Position numbers and translations under genes: made by a program
Notes under the pieces: generated by a model
What the model was told of the DNA's origin: nothing
What the model saw: only the letters and a program-made list of their open reading frames with translations
Database searches by the model: none
Assembly: GCA_019752835.1 (NCBI GenBank)
Contig: JAIELR010000107.1
Span: 1-10,146, forward strand
DNA length: 10,146 nucleotides
From: Gammaproteobacteria bacterium
Lineage (GTDB): Bacteria > Pseudomonadota > Gammaproteobacteria > UBA1113
Reading direction: 5' to 3'
In this document: piece by piece, positions 1 to 6,849 of the stretch
Position numbering within the stretch: position 1 is the stretch's first letter
Layout of the letters: every line of letters starts with the position of its first letter

Positions 1-829
1 GTTTAATTTTTTTGCTAACATCTAACTGTAGATAATTATCACGACTCATTATATTTTTGCCTAATTCTTGTTCAGTTTCTTTACGTGCATTGCCAGCGAC
101 TTTCCCACCGCGCTGGGCTACTTTTTTATTAGCGGGTACCCCTTCCGGTTTTTCCTGTTTGGAAATTTCCGTAGTGACTTTTTCTCCAAGCATAGTAAAA
201 ATTAACTCGAACTCGGTCATATGATCACGTAGATTAGCTTTCGATTGTTGAGGCAAATTTTTGTATTGTCGATATTCATTTGGTGTCATGTCAAAAGTAG
301 CTTTAGAAATTTCAGCAGTCAGAATAGCATAATCCCTCTCGCTGGAAATTCCGCGTTCCTGCCATTCATCGGTTAAATTTTGTCGAATCGCTATACCCCG
401 TAAACGCTTATCAATCCAATCTTTTGGGTAGCCTTTCTGCTCATAAAGCTGCTTCATTCGTTCTTGTGCTAAAGATGGATCTTCAATTTCCTGAATTCGT
501 TCATAACCGACTTTGGCCAACCAACGTTTGAAGGGTTCGGCTTTAGGTGAAGGAATAGATTGGATAATGCGCAAAATACCCTCTGTGTTGGCACAGCTAA
601 TTTTTTGTTTACCACCTGCTGTATCAACAACAAGGGGGGTGACAATTTGTCCCCACCCTTGCGCTAACTCTTTGTCTCTATTACGCATTTTCTTGATATA
701 ATCAGTTGGATTAATACTATTCGTTAATACACTAACTACATCTGCAACAACAAACCACCATTCGCCTCGATACCAGGTGCGTCGAATAGTCTGCTCTTTA
801 AAAAGAACAATAGTATTTTCTTTATCCAT
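1..829 (-). CDS. BRO-N domain protein (phage antirepressor-like), 3' end outside window
   Basis: An uninterrupted reading frame starts at the ATG at 829-827 and continues for 276 codons to the window edge with no stop, so the C-terminus is missing. AAAGGGAAA about 7 bases upstream is a reasonable ribosome-binding site. The N-terminus (about residues 8-110) reads like the BRO-N DNA-binding domain: RRTWYRGEWWFVVADVV at 16-32 is the typical opening, followed by the block around KPFKRWLA-type residues (here EPFKRWLAKVGYERI, 98-112). Residues 240-268 (QRGGKVAGNARKETE, then SRDNYL) resemble the end of DinD/BRO-type bacterial proteins, so probably only a short tail is lost. Family members are common in phages, plasmids and genomic islands, where they act as antirepressors or regulators. 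It is separated from the operon upstream by 226 bp and a candidate terminator, so it is probably its own unit. Family call is confident; the biological role is not. Confidence 0.85.
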   Translation of the reverse strand, partial: MDKENTIVLFKEQTIRRTWYRGEWWFVVADVVSVLTNSINPTDYIKKMRNRDKELAQGWGQIVTPLVVDTAGGKQKISCANTEGILRIIQSIPSPKAEPFKRWLAKVGYERIQEIEDPSLAQERMKQLYEQKGYPKDWIDKRLRGIAIRQNLTDEWQERGISSERDYAILTAEISKATFDMTPNEYRQYKNLPQQSKANLRDHMTEFELIFTMLGEKVTTEISKQEKPEGVPANKKVAQRGGKVAGNARKETEQELGKNIMSRDNYLQLDVSKKIK

Positions 830-1055
830 GATTTTTTCCCTTTGCCAATTTTTCTAAAATTAAATATCAGATAGGTAATGAGTTAAATCGTTTAAAAGAA
901 CCGTGTTTAATTGAAAAAAAACGATAAACTTGCATAATGATGGGCACCGCCATCACCGTTTAACAGTTTAACATGGTTTTATAAAAAAATAATGTTAATT
1001 ATTAAAAAATTGTTAAGTGCAATGAATATAGTTTTTTAGATAAATCGATCATCTT
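830..1055. other. AT-rich intergenic region between BRO gene and amidoligase cassette
   Basis: No reading frame worth calling is present on either strand. The stretch is strongly AT-rich, with several A/T runs, and contains the candidate terminator at 914-962. The motif GTTTAA occurs four times in 82 bases (890-895, 905-910, 958-963, 966-971), the last two as a close tandem. Any promoter of the BRO gene should lie between 830 and about 910, but no convincing -35/-10 pair could be assigned by eye. Confidence 0.6.
914..962 (-). terminator. candidate rho-independent terminator after the amidohydrolase gene
   Basis: On the minus strand an interrupted hairpin (outer arms 962-958 and 929-925, TAAAC/GTTTA; inner arms 955-950 and 943-938, TGATGG/CCATCA, with loop 949-944) is followed after three bases by eight Ts (921-914). 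It lies about 95 bp after the stop of the amidohydrolase gene and about 85 bp before the BRO gene. The inner stem is only 6 bp and the internal loop is asymmetric (2 against 8 bases), so this is a moderate candidate. Confidence 0.4.
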
Positions 1056-1772
1056 TCAATCCTGTTCGGGGAGCCAATTCATCGCTAAGGTCTTTTTCAA
1101 GCTCTGCACGATAATTTTTCCCACGTCTTTATCTGAGCGCAATAATTCCTGATTCATTTCTAGCTCAATGCCGAGATACTCCGATGCACTAAATTTTTTG
1201 CGCAAATAGGTTATTAAACCATCGGCTGTGCCACGATAAGGATAGTTGCGGCGTATCCGCCAGGTTGGCTTTAAAGCTTGCATTTGCACTCGCCACGCGT
1301 CACAAAATGGTTTCTCGAAACGGCTGGGATCATATAAAAAACCCACCTCAGCCTTGCGTTGCTCTCCATTGAGTTGTGCGGTGAAGGAATGAATAGAAAG
1401 ATGAATGACCCTCCCCATTTTGTGTATTCCATCTTTAATGGTTGATTCAACTAACGAGCGATAGGGAAAATAATAGCTTGCTAAAATTTGATCTTTTATA
1501 TCGATGGATAAATTTTGTGTAAACTCGGACCACAAGCGGGGATGGCCTAGCGAACGATTTAGCTCCACGAATAAACGGCTAATGGTAGTGTGGTGATAAA
1601 AGTTGGCTATATTGGCTTCTTTGAGCGCCATGAAAACAGACAAAGCGCCAAGATCGAGACCTCGATGTGAGCTTAATAAGTCATTCGCATGAAGAAATAA
1701 AGGACGATATATGTCGGGGATGTCATTTCCGCCGTGTTCGCAGGTAATGGTGACAAATGATTGCTTACTCAA
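1056..1772 (-). CDS. N-formylglutamate amidohydrolase-family protein (last gene of amidoligase cassette)
   Basis: The protein is 238 residues from the chosen start and matches the N-formylglutamate amidohydrolase (FGase, HutG-like) family over its whole length, a zinc-dependent amidase family related in fold to M14 carboxypeptidases. Visible family blocks are CEHGGN (11-16), SHRGLDLGA (35-43), VELNRSLGHP (69-78), IHSFT (127-131), EVGFLYDPSR (142-151), NYPYRGTADG (176-185) and GIELEMNQ (201-208); the His/Glu of CEHGGN and the His of IHSFT are the likely metal or catalytic residues. No signal peptide is seen, so it is probably cytosolic. The frame is open back to 1832, but the conserved part starts only at the TTG at 1772-1770, which has GAGGGGA six bases upstream. 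That start overlaps the preceding stop by 8 bp, indicating translational coupling. No histidine-degradation genes are nearby, so the substrate is more likely the product of the two neighbouring ligases than N-formylglutamate; that is inference. Confidence 0.88.
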   Translation of the reverse strand: MSKQSFVTITCEHGGNDIPDIYRPLFLHANDLLSSHRGLDLGALSVFMALKEANIANFYHHTTISRLFVELNRSLGHPRLWSEFTQNLSIDIKDQILASYYFPYRSLVESTIKDGIHKMGRVIHLSIHSFTAQLNGEQRKAEVGFLYDPSRFEKPFCDAWRVQMQALKPTWRIRRNYPYRGTADGLITYLRKKFSASEYLGIELEMNQELLRSDKDVGKIIVQSLKKTLAMNWLPEQD

Positions 1773-3009
1773 ATAATCTCCCCTCAGCCAAACAGGCCGA
1801 CAACTCTCGATAAACATCACTAATATACGCAATAGAATTATCTTTTTTAATATGTCGGATAATTCGTTCAGATAAATTTCCTTTTTCTAAAACCCATTCT
1901 ATCGCTTTTTTTAAATCGGCATCATACACATCGTATTCATCCATCACTTGCAAATAAATATGCTGCCAAAGCTCACCTGCCGTTGTATGGCTGCCAGCAA
2001 AACCAAATTGATTTAAATAACTAGCATTATTAATGACTGTAGATTGACCTGATTTAATCACATCGCGCCAAATTTGGCTTAATTCTTGTTCAGACCATTC
2101 CGCTTGTGATGCAAAATTACTCCACCGCTCATCTGCAATTGCTTTTAAGGTTGAGACCAGTAAAGCAATAATGGCTAAATCAGCCAACGGACACTCTTGT
2201 ATATCCAGTATGCGAATTTCAATGGCGTTGCGATCAAAGCGTGCAATAGCGCCTCGTGAATTCAACCATTCGTATTGCAAAATTTTATTGGGATCATAAG
2301 GAGCAACATCTGCGTAAATACGATTAAGTATGCGCTCTTCATAATCGGCTCGAGATAAAATCGTTTCGGGCACAACATGGCCGGTAATTGACGGTATTTT
2401 TTCTTGATTGGTTAAATAATATTGTAAGCGAGTATCAACCATTCCCGTGAGTTTTCCATCGAGAATAGGTGAGCTCGCCGATAATGCTGGCATAAGAGGC
2501 AATAACAAACGAATAGCCGTATGTAGAACAGCAAACTCCGCATCATTAGCAAAAGGTAAGTTTAAATGGGTACTTTGTAAATTGGACCAGCCGTGACCTC
2601 GACAATCAAACAAGCGATTAAAGGTATTATAGATATCACGGTAACCATGGGGCCATAATTGAGTATCCGTGTCCGGATTCATCATGGGATGCGCCCCTGT
2701 CGGCATGAGCATCGCTTTATCGGCTTGTAAAAGCTGATTGATATAATTTACATTTTCTTGAAATTGAACAGCAAGACCATTTAACGTTGCTGCTGGTCCA
2801 TTGGTTTTTAACTCCAGCACATGCAGCACTAATTCATTTGACCAAGCAATACTGCCACGCGTGACTTCATCTGCCCCCTCGCCTGCAACACGGGCTAATA
2901 TTTTATCAACGGCTGGGTAAACCGCTAAATCATCGGTTTTAACCAACATATACTCCATTTCAACACCATAACCTTCAAACAAATGCAAAAAGTCGGTATC
3001 ATCATTCAT
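1765..3009 (-). CDS. GCS2-family carboxylate-amine ligase (YbdK-like)
   Basis: The 414-residue protein belongs to the glutamate-cysteine ligase family 2 (GCS2), enzymes of the glutamine-synthetase fold that join a carboxylate to an amine using ATP. Signature blocks are GVEMEYMLV near the N-terminus (15-23; paired acidic metal ligands), NELVLHVLELKTNGP (58-72), PTGAHPMM (103-110), LQSTHLNLPF (144-153) and RNAIEIRILDIQECP (260-274) carrying the conserved Arg/Glu pairs. The frame is open to 3075, but the ATG at 3009-3007, with GGAA about eight bases upstream and only 4 bp after the preceding stop, begins right before the conserved domain and is the likely start. Family members include weak glutamate-cysteine ligases (YbdK), but a glutathione role is unlikely beside an ATP-grasp ligase and two hydrolases. 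Substrates cannot be read from the sequence; glutamate or another amino acid as one partner is a family-based guess. Cytosolic. Confidence 0.88.
   Translation of the reverse strand: MNDDTDFLHLFEGYGVEMEYMLVKTDDLAVYPAVDKILARVAGEGADEVTRGSIAWSNELVLHVLELKTNGPAATLNGLAVQFQENVNYINQLLQADKAMLMPTGAHPMMNPDTDTQLWPHGYRDIYNTFNRLFDCRGHGWSNLQSTHLNLPFANDAEFAVLHTAIRLLLPLMPALSASSPILDGKLTGMVDTRLQYYLTNQEKIPSITGHVVPETILSRADYEERILNRIYADVAPYDPNKILQYEWLNSRGAIARFDRNAIEIRILDIQECPLADLAIIALLVSTLKAIADERWSNFASQAEWSEQELSQIWRDVIKSGQSTVINNASYLNQFGFAGSHTTAGELWQHIYLQVMDEYDVYDADLKKAIEWVLEKGNLSERIIRHIKKDNSIAYISDVYRELSACLAEGRLFE
1779..1785 (-). promoter_or_regulatory. ribosome-binding site that decides the TTG start of the amidohydrolase
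   Basis: GAGGGGA on the minus strand ends six bases before a TTG codon at 1772-1770. It lies inside the last codons of the preceding ligase gene. It is the best Shine-Dalgarno match near the gene and sits just ahead of the first family-conserved residues, which is why the upstream open extension is rejected. Confidence 0.6.
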
Positions 3010-3013
3010 GAGT

Positions 3014-4513
3014 TCATTCCAATAATAGTTTTTCCAATTCAGGATAAGGTACGACCAGTTGTCGTTTGAGCTCAAGGCGGCGCAAGAAAGATTGCATGAC
3101 CAGTTTATACAATTTATCTTTCAGAATATAATCTTCATGACCTGCATCGAGATTAGGATTGTCGTTTATTTCAATCACCAGTACTTTATCATTCACTTGT
3201 TTTAAATCGACTCCGTACAAACCATCGCCGACTAAATTAGCCGCGCGCACGGCTGTTTTAATCACTTTATCGGGTACGTCGGCTAATGGAATACCTCGCG
3301 CTTCTCCCCACTCATGTTCAATTTTATCATCCGCCCAACTGCAAATTTGCCAATGGTCTTTCGCCATGAAATACTTGCACGCAAAAATAGGGGTTCGATC
3401 TAACACGCCTATTCGCCAGTCAAATTCAGTGGGTATAAATTCCTGACAAACAATTAAATCTGAGGTATTTAAAAAACGATCGATCTCTTCTGAAAGTTCA
3501 GCTTCTGTGGAGGCTTTAACAACGCCTTGTGATAAGCAGCTATCCGGTTGTTTTAAAACACAAGGCAAACCTAAGGTTTCAATGACACTATCTTTATTGT
3601 CTTTATGAACGATCATGGTTTTGGGGGTTGGAATACGTGCTTTGTGCAGCATTTCAGATAAATAAACTTTATTGGCACACTTCACAATAGAAATAGGGTC
3701 ATCGATTACCACCATTCCTTCAGTATGCGCTCGCCGCGCAAAACGATAGGTATAATGATTTACAGAGGTGGTTTCACGTATAAATAACGCATCAAAATAA
3801 GAAATGCGACTATAATCTTCCTTGGTAATCAATTCCACATTAAAACCGCAGTTTTCTGCAGCATCGACTAAATGTTGTAATGCTTTTTTATTGGAGGGCG
3901 GCTCTTTATCCTCAGGATTCACCAAAATAGCTAAGTCATAAATACTTAAATTCTTACGCGCACCGTCATGTCGTTTTTTATTAAAAAATTCTTTCGAAAA
4001 ACTCTGAGCATAGGGTTGATGGGCTTCACTGATTTCAGTAATCGGGATCATCGAAATATCTTGTAAAACCCATTTTTTCTTACGAACAAATTGAGCTCGA
4101 AGAAAGGGAGCGGGGAAAAGACTGTATAATTGTTTGGCTAATTTATCATAGATGGTCGAAACATTATGCCCAAAATAAATACTTAAGGTAAATTTTTCTG
4201 AAGTCAATTTTGCAAATTTGCGTTGTATCATATCATCAATATCATCAGATATAACACGGGTAATACTTAAAGACTTCAAGTCTTGTATCGTTGTGATGTT
4301 GGGGCAAACTTTGTGTCCGCGTGCTTCAGCCAATAAAGAGACATAATAACCATAACTTTGATACTTATAGGAGCGGCATAAATTAAAAACCCTAATGCCT
4401 CGTAATTCAGCATAATGATCATCCGTTAGATAGGCTTTTGCCGATATTACCTCAACATCATCTAAATCATAAACCCAATCCGTTTTTTTGCTAACGACAA
4501 TGACATTACGCAT
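3014..4513 (-). CDS. RLAN-domain ATP-grasp ligase (RimK-like)
   Basis: The protein is 499 residues from the chosen start. The first ~190 residues are the RLAN domain (RimK-like ATP-grasp N-terminal domain, function unknown), seen in the block LCRSYKYQSYGYYVSLLAEA (45-64). The rest is a RimK-type ATP-grasp amidoligase: pre-ATP-grasp segment with DLAILVNPED (193-202) and IRETTSVNHYTYRFARRA (245-262), DDPISIVKCANKVY (271-284), nucleotide-binding PCVLKQPDSCLSQG (317-330), CQEFIPTEFDWRIGVL (356-371), YGVDLK (433-438) and the metal-binding VIEINDNPNLDAG (446-458). Such enzymes activate a carboxylate as acyl-phosphate and form an amide with an amino group; RimK itself adds glutamates to ribosomal protein S6. 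The frame is open to a TTG at 4540, but ATG at 4513-4511 has GAGG five bases upstream and a normal 13-bp gap from the previous gene. It lies 4 bp upstream of the GCS2 ligase. Acceptor and donor are unknown. Confidence 0.9.
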   Translation of the reverse strand: MRNVIVVSKKTDWVYDLDDVEVISAKAYLTDDHYAELRGIRVFNLCRSYKYQSYGYYVSLLAEARGHKVCPNITTIQDLKSLSITRVISDDIDDMIQRKFAKLTSEKFTLSIYFGHNVSTIYDKLAKQLYSLFPAPFLRAQFVRKKKWVLQDISMIPITEISEAHQPYAQSFSKEFFNKKRHDGARKNLSIYDLAILVNPEDKEPPSNKKALQHLVDAAENCGFNVELITKEDYSRISYFDALFIRETTSVNHYTYRFARRAHTEGMVVIDDPISIVKCANKVYLSEMLHKARIPTPKTMIVHKDNKDSVIETLGLPCVLKQPDSCLSQGVVKASTEAELSEEIDRFLNTSDLIVCQEFIPTEFDWRIGVLDRTPIFACKYFMAKDHWQICSWADDKIEHEWGEARGIPLADVPDKVIKTAVRAANLVGDGLYGVDLKQVNDKVLVIEINDNPNLDAGHEDYILKDKLYKLVMQSFLRRLELKRQLVVPYPELEKLLLE

Positions 4514-4526
4514 AAGCACCTCACTT

Positions 4527-5240
4527 TCATGGTTTTTCAATAATCAAAAAATTTGCATCATAAGTTAATATGCCTAACATAATCGCATTAATCAGGCGAT
4601 TAACTTTAACCGTATAGTATTGGCAATTAAATTCGGGATGCTCCGGTGAGGGATCAGCAACCACAATGTGGCGATTTTCTTCATTATATCCACAGAGGAC
4701 AACAAAATGTCCGCAAGGTAAGCCGTTAATATCGTCGGCTATCGTTGTAAAATCATCAGGGGAAATTTCACGAGCACTTTGATATAAATAAGTTGCGCTC
4801 AGACCAGTCAGAATGGGTACTTGCTTACGAAAAAATTTTGAAAGTAGTCCTGGCGTTAAATCTTCAAATAAAATTTTTCCACCTTGGTTTAAAAACTCAA
4901 TATAGGCTTTGGAAGCACGAGTCAATTTGCGAGAAGACTTCACCATTGCCTGTTCACTTAGTTTTTCGATGAGATGTGCCGTACTTTTTTCTTTACTCAC
5001 AGTAAACCAAGTGGGATCAAATACTTTAATATTATAGGTATAAATTTTTGCTTTATATCCGCGTTTCAAGGCATGATTAGCTAATAGAACTGCCAGCGTT
5101 CCACCACCATCCACATAGGTGACCTCGCTAATGACTTGCTCAAGCGTAATATCATCGCCATAATATTGATAAATTGCATGGAGACTGGTTGGGCCACAGG
5201 TTACATTAGTGGGTTGTGTAGAAATTTCGATTGGTATCAT
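4527..5240 (-). CDS. C39-like cysteine peptidase, freestanding
   Basis: The 237-residue protein has the layout of a papain-like C39-type peptidase. Q9 and C15 lie in TQPTNVTCGPTSLHAIYQYY (8-27) as oxyanion-hole Gln and nucleophile, H178 in CGHFVVLCGYN (176-186) is the general base, and D196 in VVADPS (193-198) completes the triad. A charged helical insertion at about 82-130 separates the two halves. No signal peptide or membrane segment is visible, so it should act in the cytosol. The start ATG at 5240-5238 has AAGGA about ten bases upstream; the catalytic Cys is so close to the N-terminus that nothing can be trimmed. It lies 18 bp after the DUF2147 gene and 13 bp before the ATP-grasp gene. 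C39-like peptidases recur beside RLAN ATP-grasp ligases, where they are presumed to cleave the precursor or product peptide; cleavage at a double-glycine leader, as in bacteriocin exporters, is not indicated here. Confidence 0.82.
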   Translation of the reverse strand: MIPIEISTQPTNVTCGPTSLHAIYQYYGDDITLEQVISEVTYVDGGGTLAVLLANHALKRGYKAKIYTYNIKVFDPTWFTVSKEKSTAHLIEKLSEQAMVKSSRKLTRASKAYIEFLNQGGKILFEDLTPGLLSKFFRKQVPILTGLSATYLYQSAREISPDDFTTIADDINGLPCGHFVVLCGYNEENRHIVVADPSPEHPEFNCQYYTVKVNRLINAIMLGILTYDANFLIIEKP

Positions 5241-5258
5241 GTGGCCAGAGTCCTTTTT

Positions 5259-5738
5259 TTACGTCCTATACCAATATTGAGTTCTTCCAAAAAGCGAAAA
5301 TATAATATAACCACGAACCTTCATCTGCTTGCCATCTTCTGACAAAGTTATTTTACAATCGTAGGTTTTGCCACTCTCTGGATCAACGATCTTTCCATCT
5401 CGCCATATGAGAGGATTCGAGGGACTTTGTGTAAATCCGGTCAGTATAGTCATGCCCAGTATTTTTTGATTATGTAGATCACCTGTGCACTTTATGCAAA
5501 GATCATTAGGGCCTTCTCCGTGGCGGTAATTAATTTTAACTAATTTTCCTATTAATTGTTGCCCATCTAGGCTGATTTGAACGATACTTCGTGGGGTTTT
5601 GCTTACATCATCAATGGTTTGCCATGAGCCAACAGGGCTGGGGACTTGCGCAAGGGTTGTTGGTGCCTCAGCGAAAGCACGTGTAATACTCAAGAAAATG
5701 CCCGTAATAATAAGTAAGAATAAAGCTACTTTTTTCAT
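5259..5738 (-). CDS. exported DUF2147 family protein
   Basis: The 159-residue protein begins with a classical signal peptide (KK at 2-3, hydrophobic 4-19, AFA at 21-23 with likely cleavage before E24). The mature part is one DUF2147 domain: VGSWQTIDD (36-44), the loop with C81 and C84 (CIKC), WRDGKIVDPESGKTYDC (112-128), and the terminal VRGYIIFSLFGRTQYWYR (141-158). The family is widespread in proteobacteria as small periplasmic or secreted proteins of unknown function and lipocalin-like beta structure has been suggested; I assign no activity. The CxxC pair could form a disulfide in the periplasm. ATG at 5738-5736 has AAGGA nine bases upstream. It follows the outer-membrane protein gene by 55 bp, with a strong palindrome in the gap, and precedes the peptidase by 18 bp, so it may be the first gene of the downstream cassette or a member of a longer transcript. 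Confidence 0.85.
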   Translation of the reverse strand: MKKVALFLLIITGIFLSITRAFAEAPTTLAQVPSPVGSWQTIDDVSKTPRSIVQISLDGQQLIGKLVKINYRHGEGPNDLCIKCTGDLHNQKILGMTILTGFTQSPSNPLIWRDGKIVDPESGKTYDCKITLSEDGKQMKVRGYIIFSLFGRTQYWYRT

Positions 5739-5759
5739 AAGAAATTATCCTTCAATGCG

Positions 5760-5786
5760 CCCCGGATTGCACTGCGCAATCCGGGG
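5760..5786. repeat. perfect palindrome between outer-membrane protein and DUF2147 genes
   Basis: Arms 5760-5770 (CCCCGGATTGC) and 5776-5786 are perfect reverse complements, with a 5-base loop (ACTGC). The stem is strong and GC-rich against an AT-rich background, and starts 7 bp after the outer-membrane protein stop. No T-run follows on either strand, so it is not a textbook terminator. It could protect the upstream mRNA from 3' exonucleases, lower expression of downstream genes, or be a copy of a dispersed intergenic palindrome; CCCGGATT/AATCCGGG palindromes are common between genes in gammaproteobacteria. Confidence 0.7.
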
Positions 5787-5793
5787 ATCATTT

Positions 5794-6828
5794 CTACGCC
5801 ACGTTAAGTTGGAAACGAACATAGAAACCTTGATAATTAAAACTTGTCAAATCATTGACGGTATTAGGATGAAAAGCATCTGCAATATTTGCAAAATCTA
5901 AGTCTTCTGCCCCAAAATAATTGACAATTTGATAGCCAGCACCAATATCAAAAGTGGTTGCAGGATCCATCGCATGTTCATAATTAAGCCCAAGTTGAGC
6001 ATCTAACTCAGGAACGACCGCAATATAGTTGTCTGGCTTATACGTAAAATTGGCCGTGGCAAGACTCGTTGCAGGATCATAATTTGAATAGGTGATCTTA
6101 GAATCCAAGTCTCCAATAATTAAAGACCCTGCCATCGTTCCAACCACAGAAAATCCGCATCCTAAATGAACGGTAGTATCGATACCGGCACGGGGACCCA
6201 CCCCTTCTAAATCACTGGTATTTTTATCTGTTTCAATTAAGCCGGTCGAATCAGGTGGAACTGTGCCAGAACCACTAAAAGTAGCTTCGTTTTCTGCATC
6301 GAGATTCGCATAACGTAACCCAATAAATGGGTGCAGAGCAACGCGATGACCAACGCTCATCCATTGACCCAAAACCAAATCAACTTGATTCAAGGTTTCT
6401 TCGTTTTTAGCCTCTCCATTATTGGCATTTATCGTTGCTGGCGCAGAAAAAAAGCTGTTTACGTCACCCAAAACGGATGAAACAGCATCATCTGAATTCA
6501 AGCTAAGATAAGTATAGGCTAAGCGAATATCACTGCTATGATTGGGGAAAAGATAAGTTAAATCCGCTTCGCCACCCCAATCCCAATCATTACCGACTGA
6601 TTCATTTTTGGTTACTGGCGTATTAACGCCTGTGGTAGCATATTCAAAATTATCGTCCTGTTGCATGTATAAGCCTTCGATACCAAAAGACCATACACCC
6701 TCAGTTAACGGCGCTAGTAAGGGCTCACCTGTCGGAATTACAAGTTGATTACCTGGAGCACCGGCGCTAGCCATCGTACTCACACTCAATATCGCTAAAA
6801 TGAGACTCGCTTTTACTCTTAAATTCAT
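5794..6828 (-). CDS. Lpg1974/Legionella_OMP-family outer-membrane beta-barrel protein
   Basis: The 344-residue protein has a signal peptide (NLRVK at 2-6, hydrophobic 7-19, likely cleavage after ASA at 20-22) and then alternating beta-strand sequence typical of a porin-like barrel. Features shared with the Legionella_OMP (Lpg1974) family are the early strand WSFGIEGLYMQ (46-56), WDWGGEADLTYLFP (82-95), the stretch LNQVDLVLGQWMSVGHRVAL followed by HPFIGLRYANLD in the middle, and the aromatic C-terminal strand FNYQGFYVRFQLNV. It should sit in the outer membrane; family members are described as pore-forming or adhesion-type surface proteins in Legionella and Coxiella relatives, usually in many paralogues. 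ATG at 6828-6826 has AAGGA eight bases upstream. It is not a TolC-type channel (no long helical hairpins), so it is not expected to complete the secretion pair upstream. The gene starts only 21 bp from the inverted-repeat element, which therefore must contain or lie inside its promoter region. Confidence 0.85.
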   Translation of the reverse strand: MNLRVKASLILAILSVSTMASAGAPGNQLVIPTGEPLLAPLTEGVWSFGIEGLYMQQDDNFEYATTGVNTPVTKNESVGNDWDWGGEADLTYLFPNHSSDIRLAYTYLSLNSDDAVSSVLGDVNSFFSAPATINANNGEAKNEETLNQVDLVLGQWMSVGHRVALHPFIGLRYANLDAENEATFSGSGTVPPDSTGLIETDKNTSDLEGVGPRAGIDTTVHLGCGFSVVGTMAGSLIIGDLDSKITYSNYDPATSLATANFTYKPDNYIAVVPELDAQLGLNYEHAMDPATTFDIGAGYQIVNYFGAEDLDFANIADAFHPNTVNDLTSFNYQGFYVRFQLNVA

Positions 6829-6849
6829 CGTTTACATCCTTAGTTAAAT

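Noticed and set aside
1056..1772. Histidine-utilisation N-formylglutamate deformylase (HutG)
   Set aside because: The family match is good, but none of the other hut genes are present and the gene is translationally coupled to an amide ligase, so no gene symbol is given.
1765..3009. Glutathione biosynthesis glutamate-cysteine ligase together with an ATP-grasp glutathione synthetase
   Set aside because: The ATP-grasp partner has an RLAN domain and RimK-like motifs rather than glutathione-synthetase features, and the peptidase and amidohydrolase partners do not fit that pathway.
3159..3446. Plus-strand open frame inside the ATP-grasp gene (and similar ones at 513-701, 5136-5342, 5599-5901, 7223-7471, 8036-8254)
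   Set aside because: All lie antisense to well-supported genes, have no recognisable domains and read as low-complexity mirror sequence.
5249..5260. T-run on the plus strand as a terminator
   Set aside because: No hairpin precedes it, and on the minus strand it is the A-rich, AGGA-containing ribosome-binding site of the peptidase gene.
5794..6828. Outer-membrane TolC-type channel for the type I secretion pair
   Set aside because: The sequence shows beta-barrel strands throughout and lacks the long helical repeats of TolC proteins; it fits the Legionella_OMP family instead.
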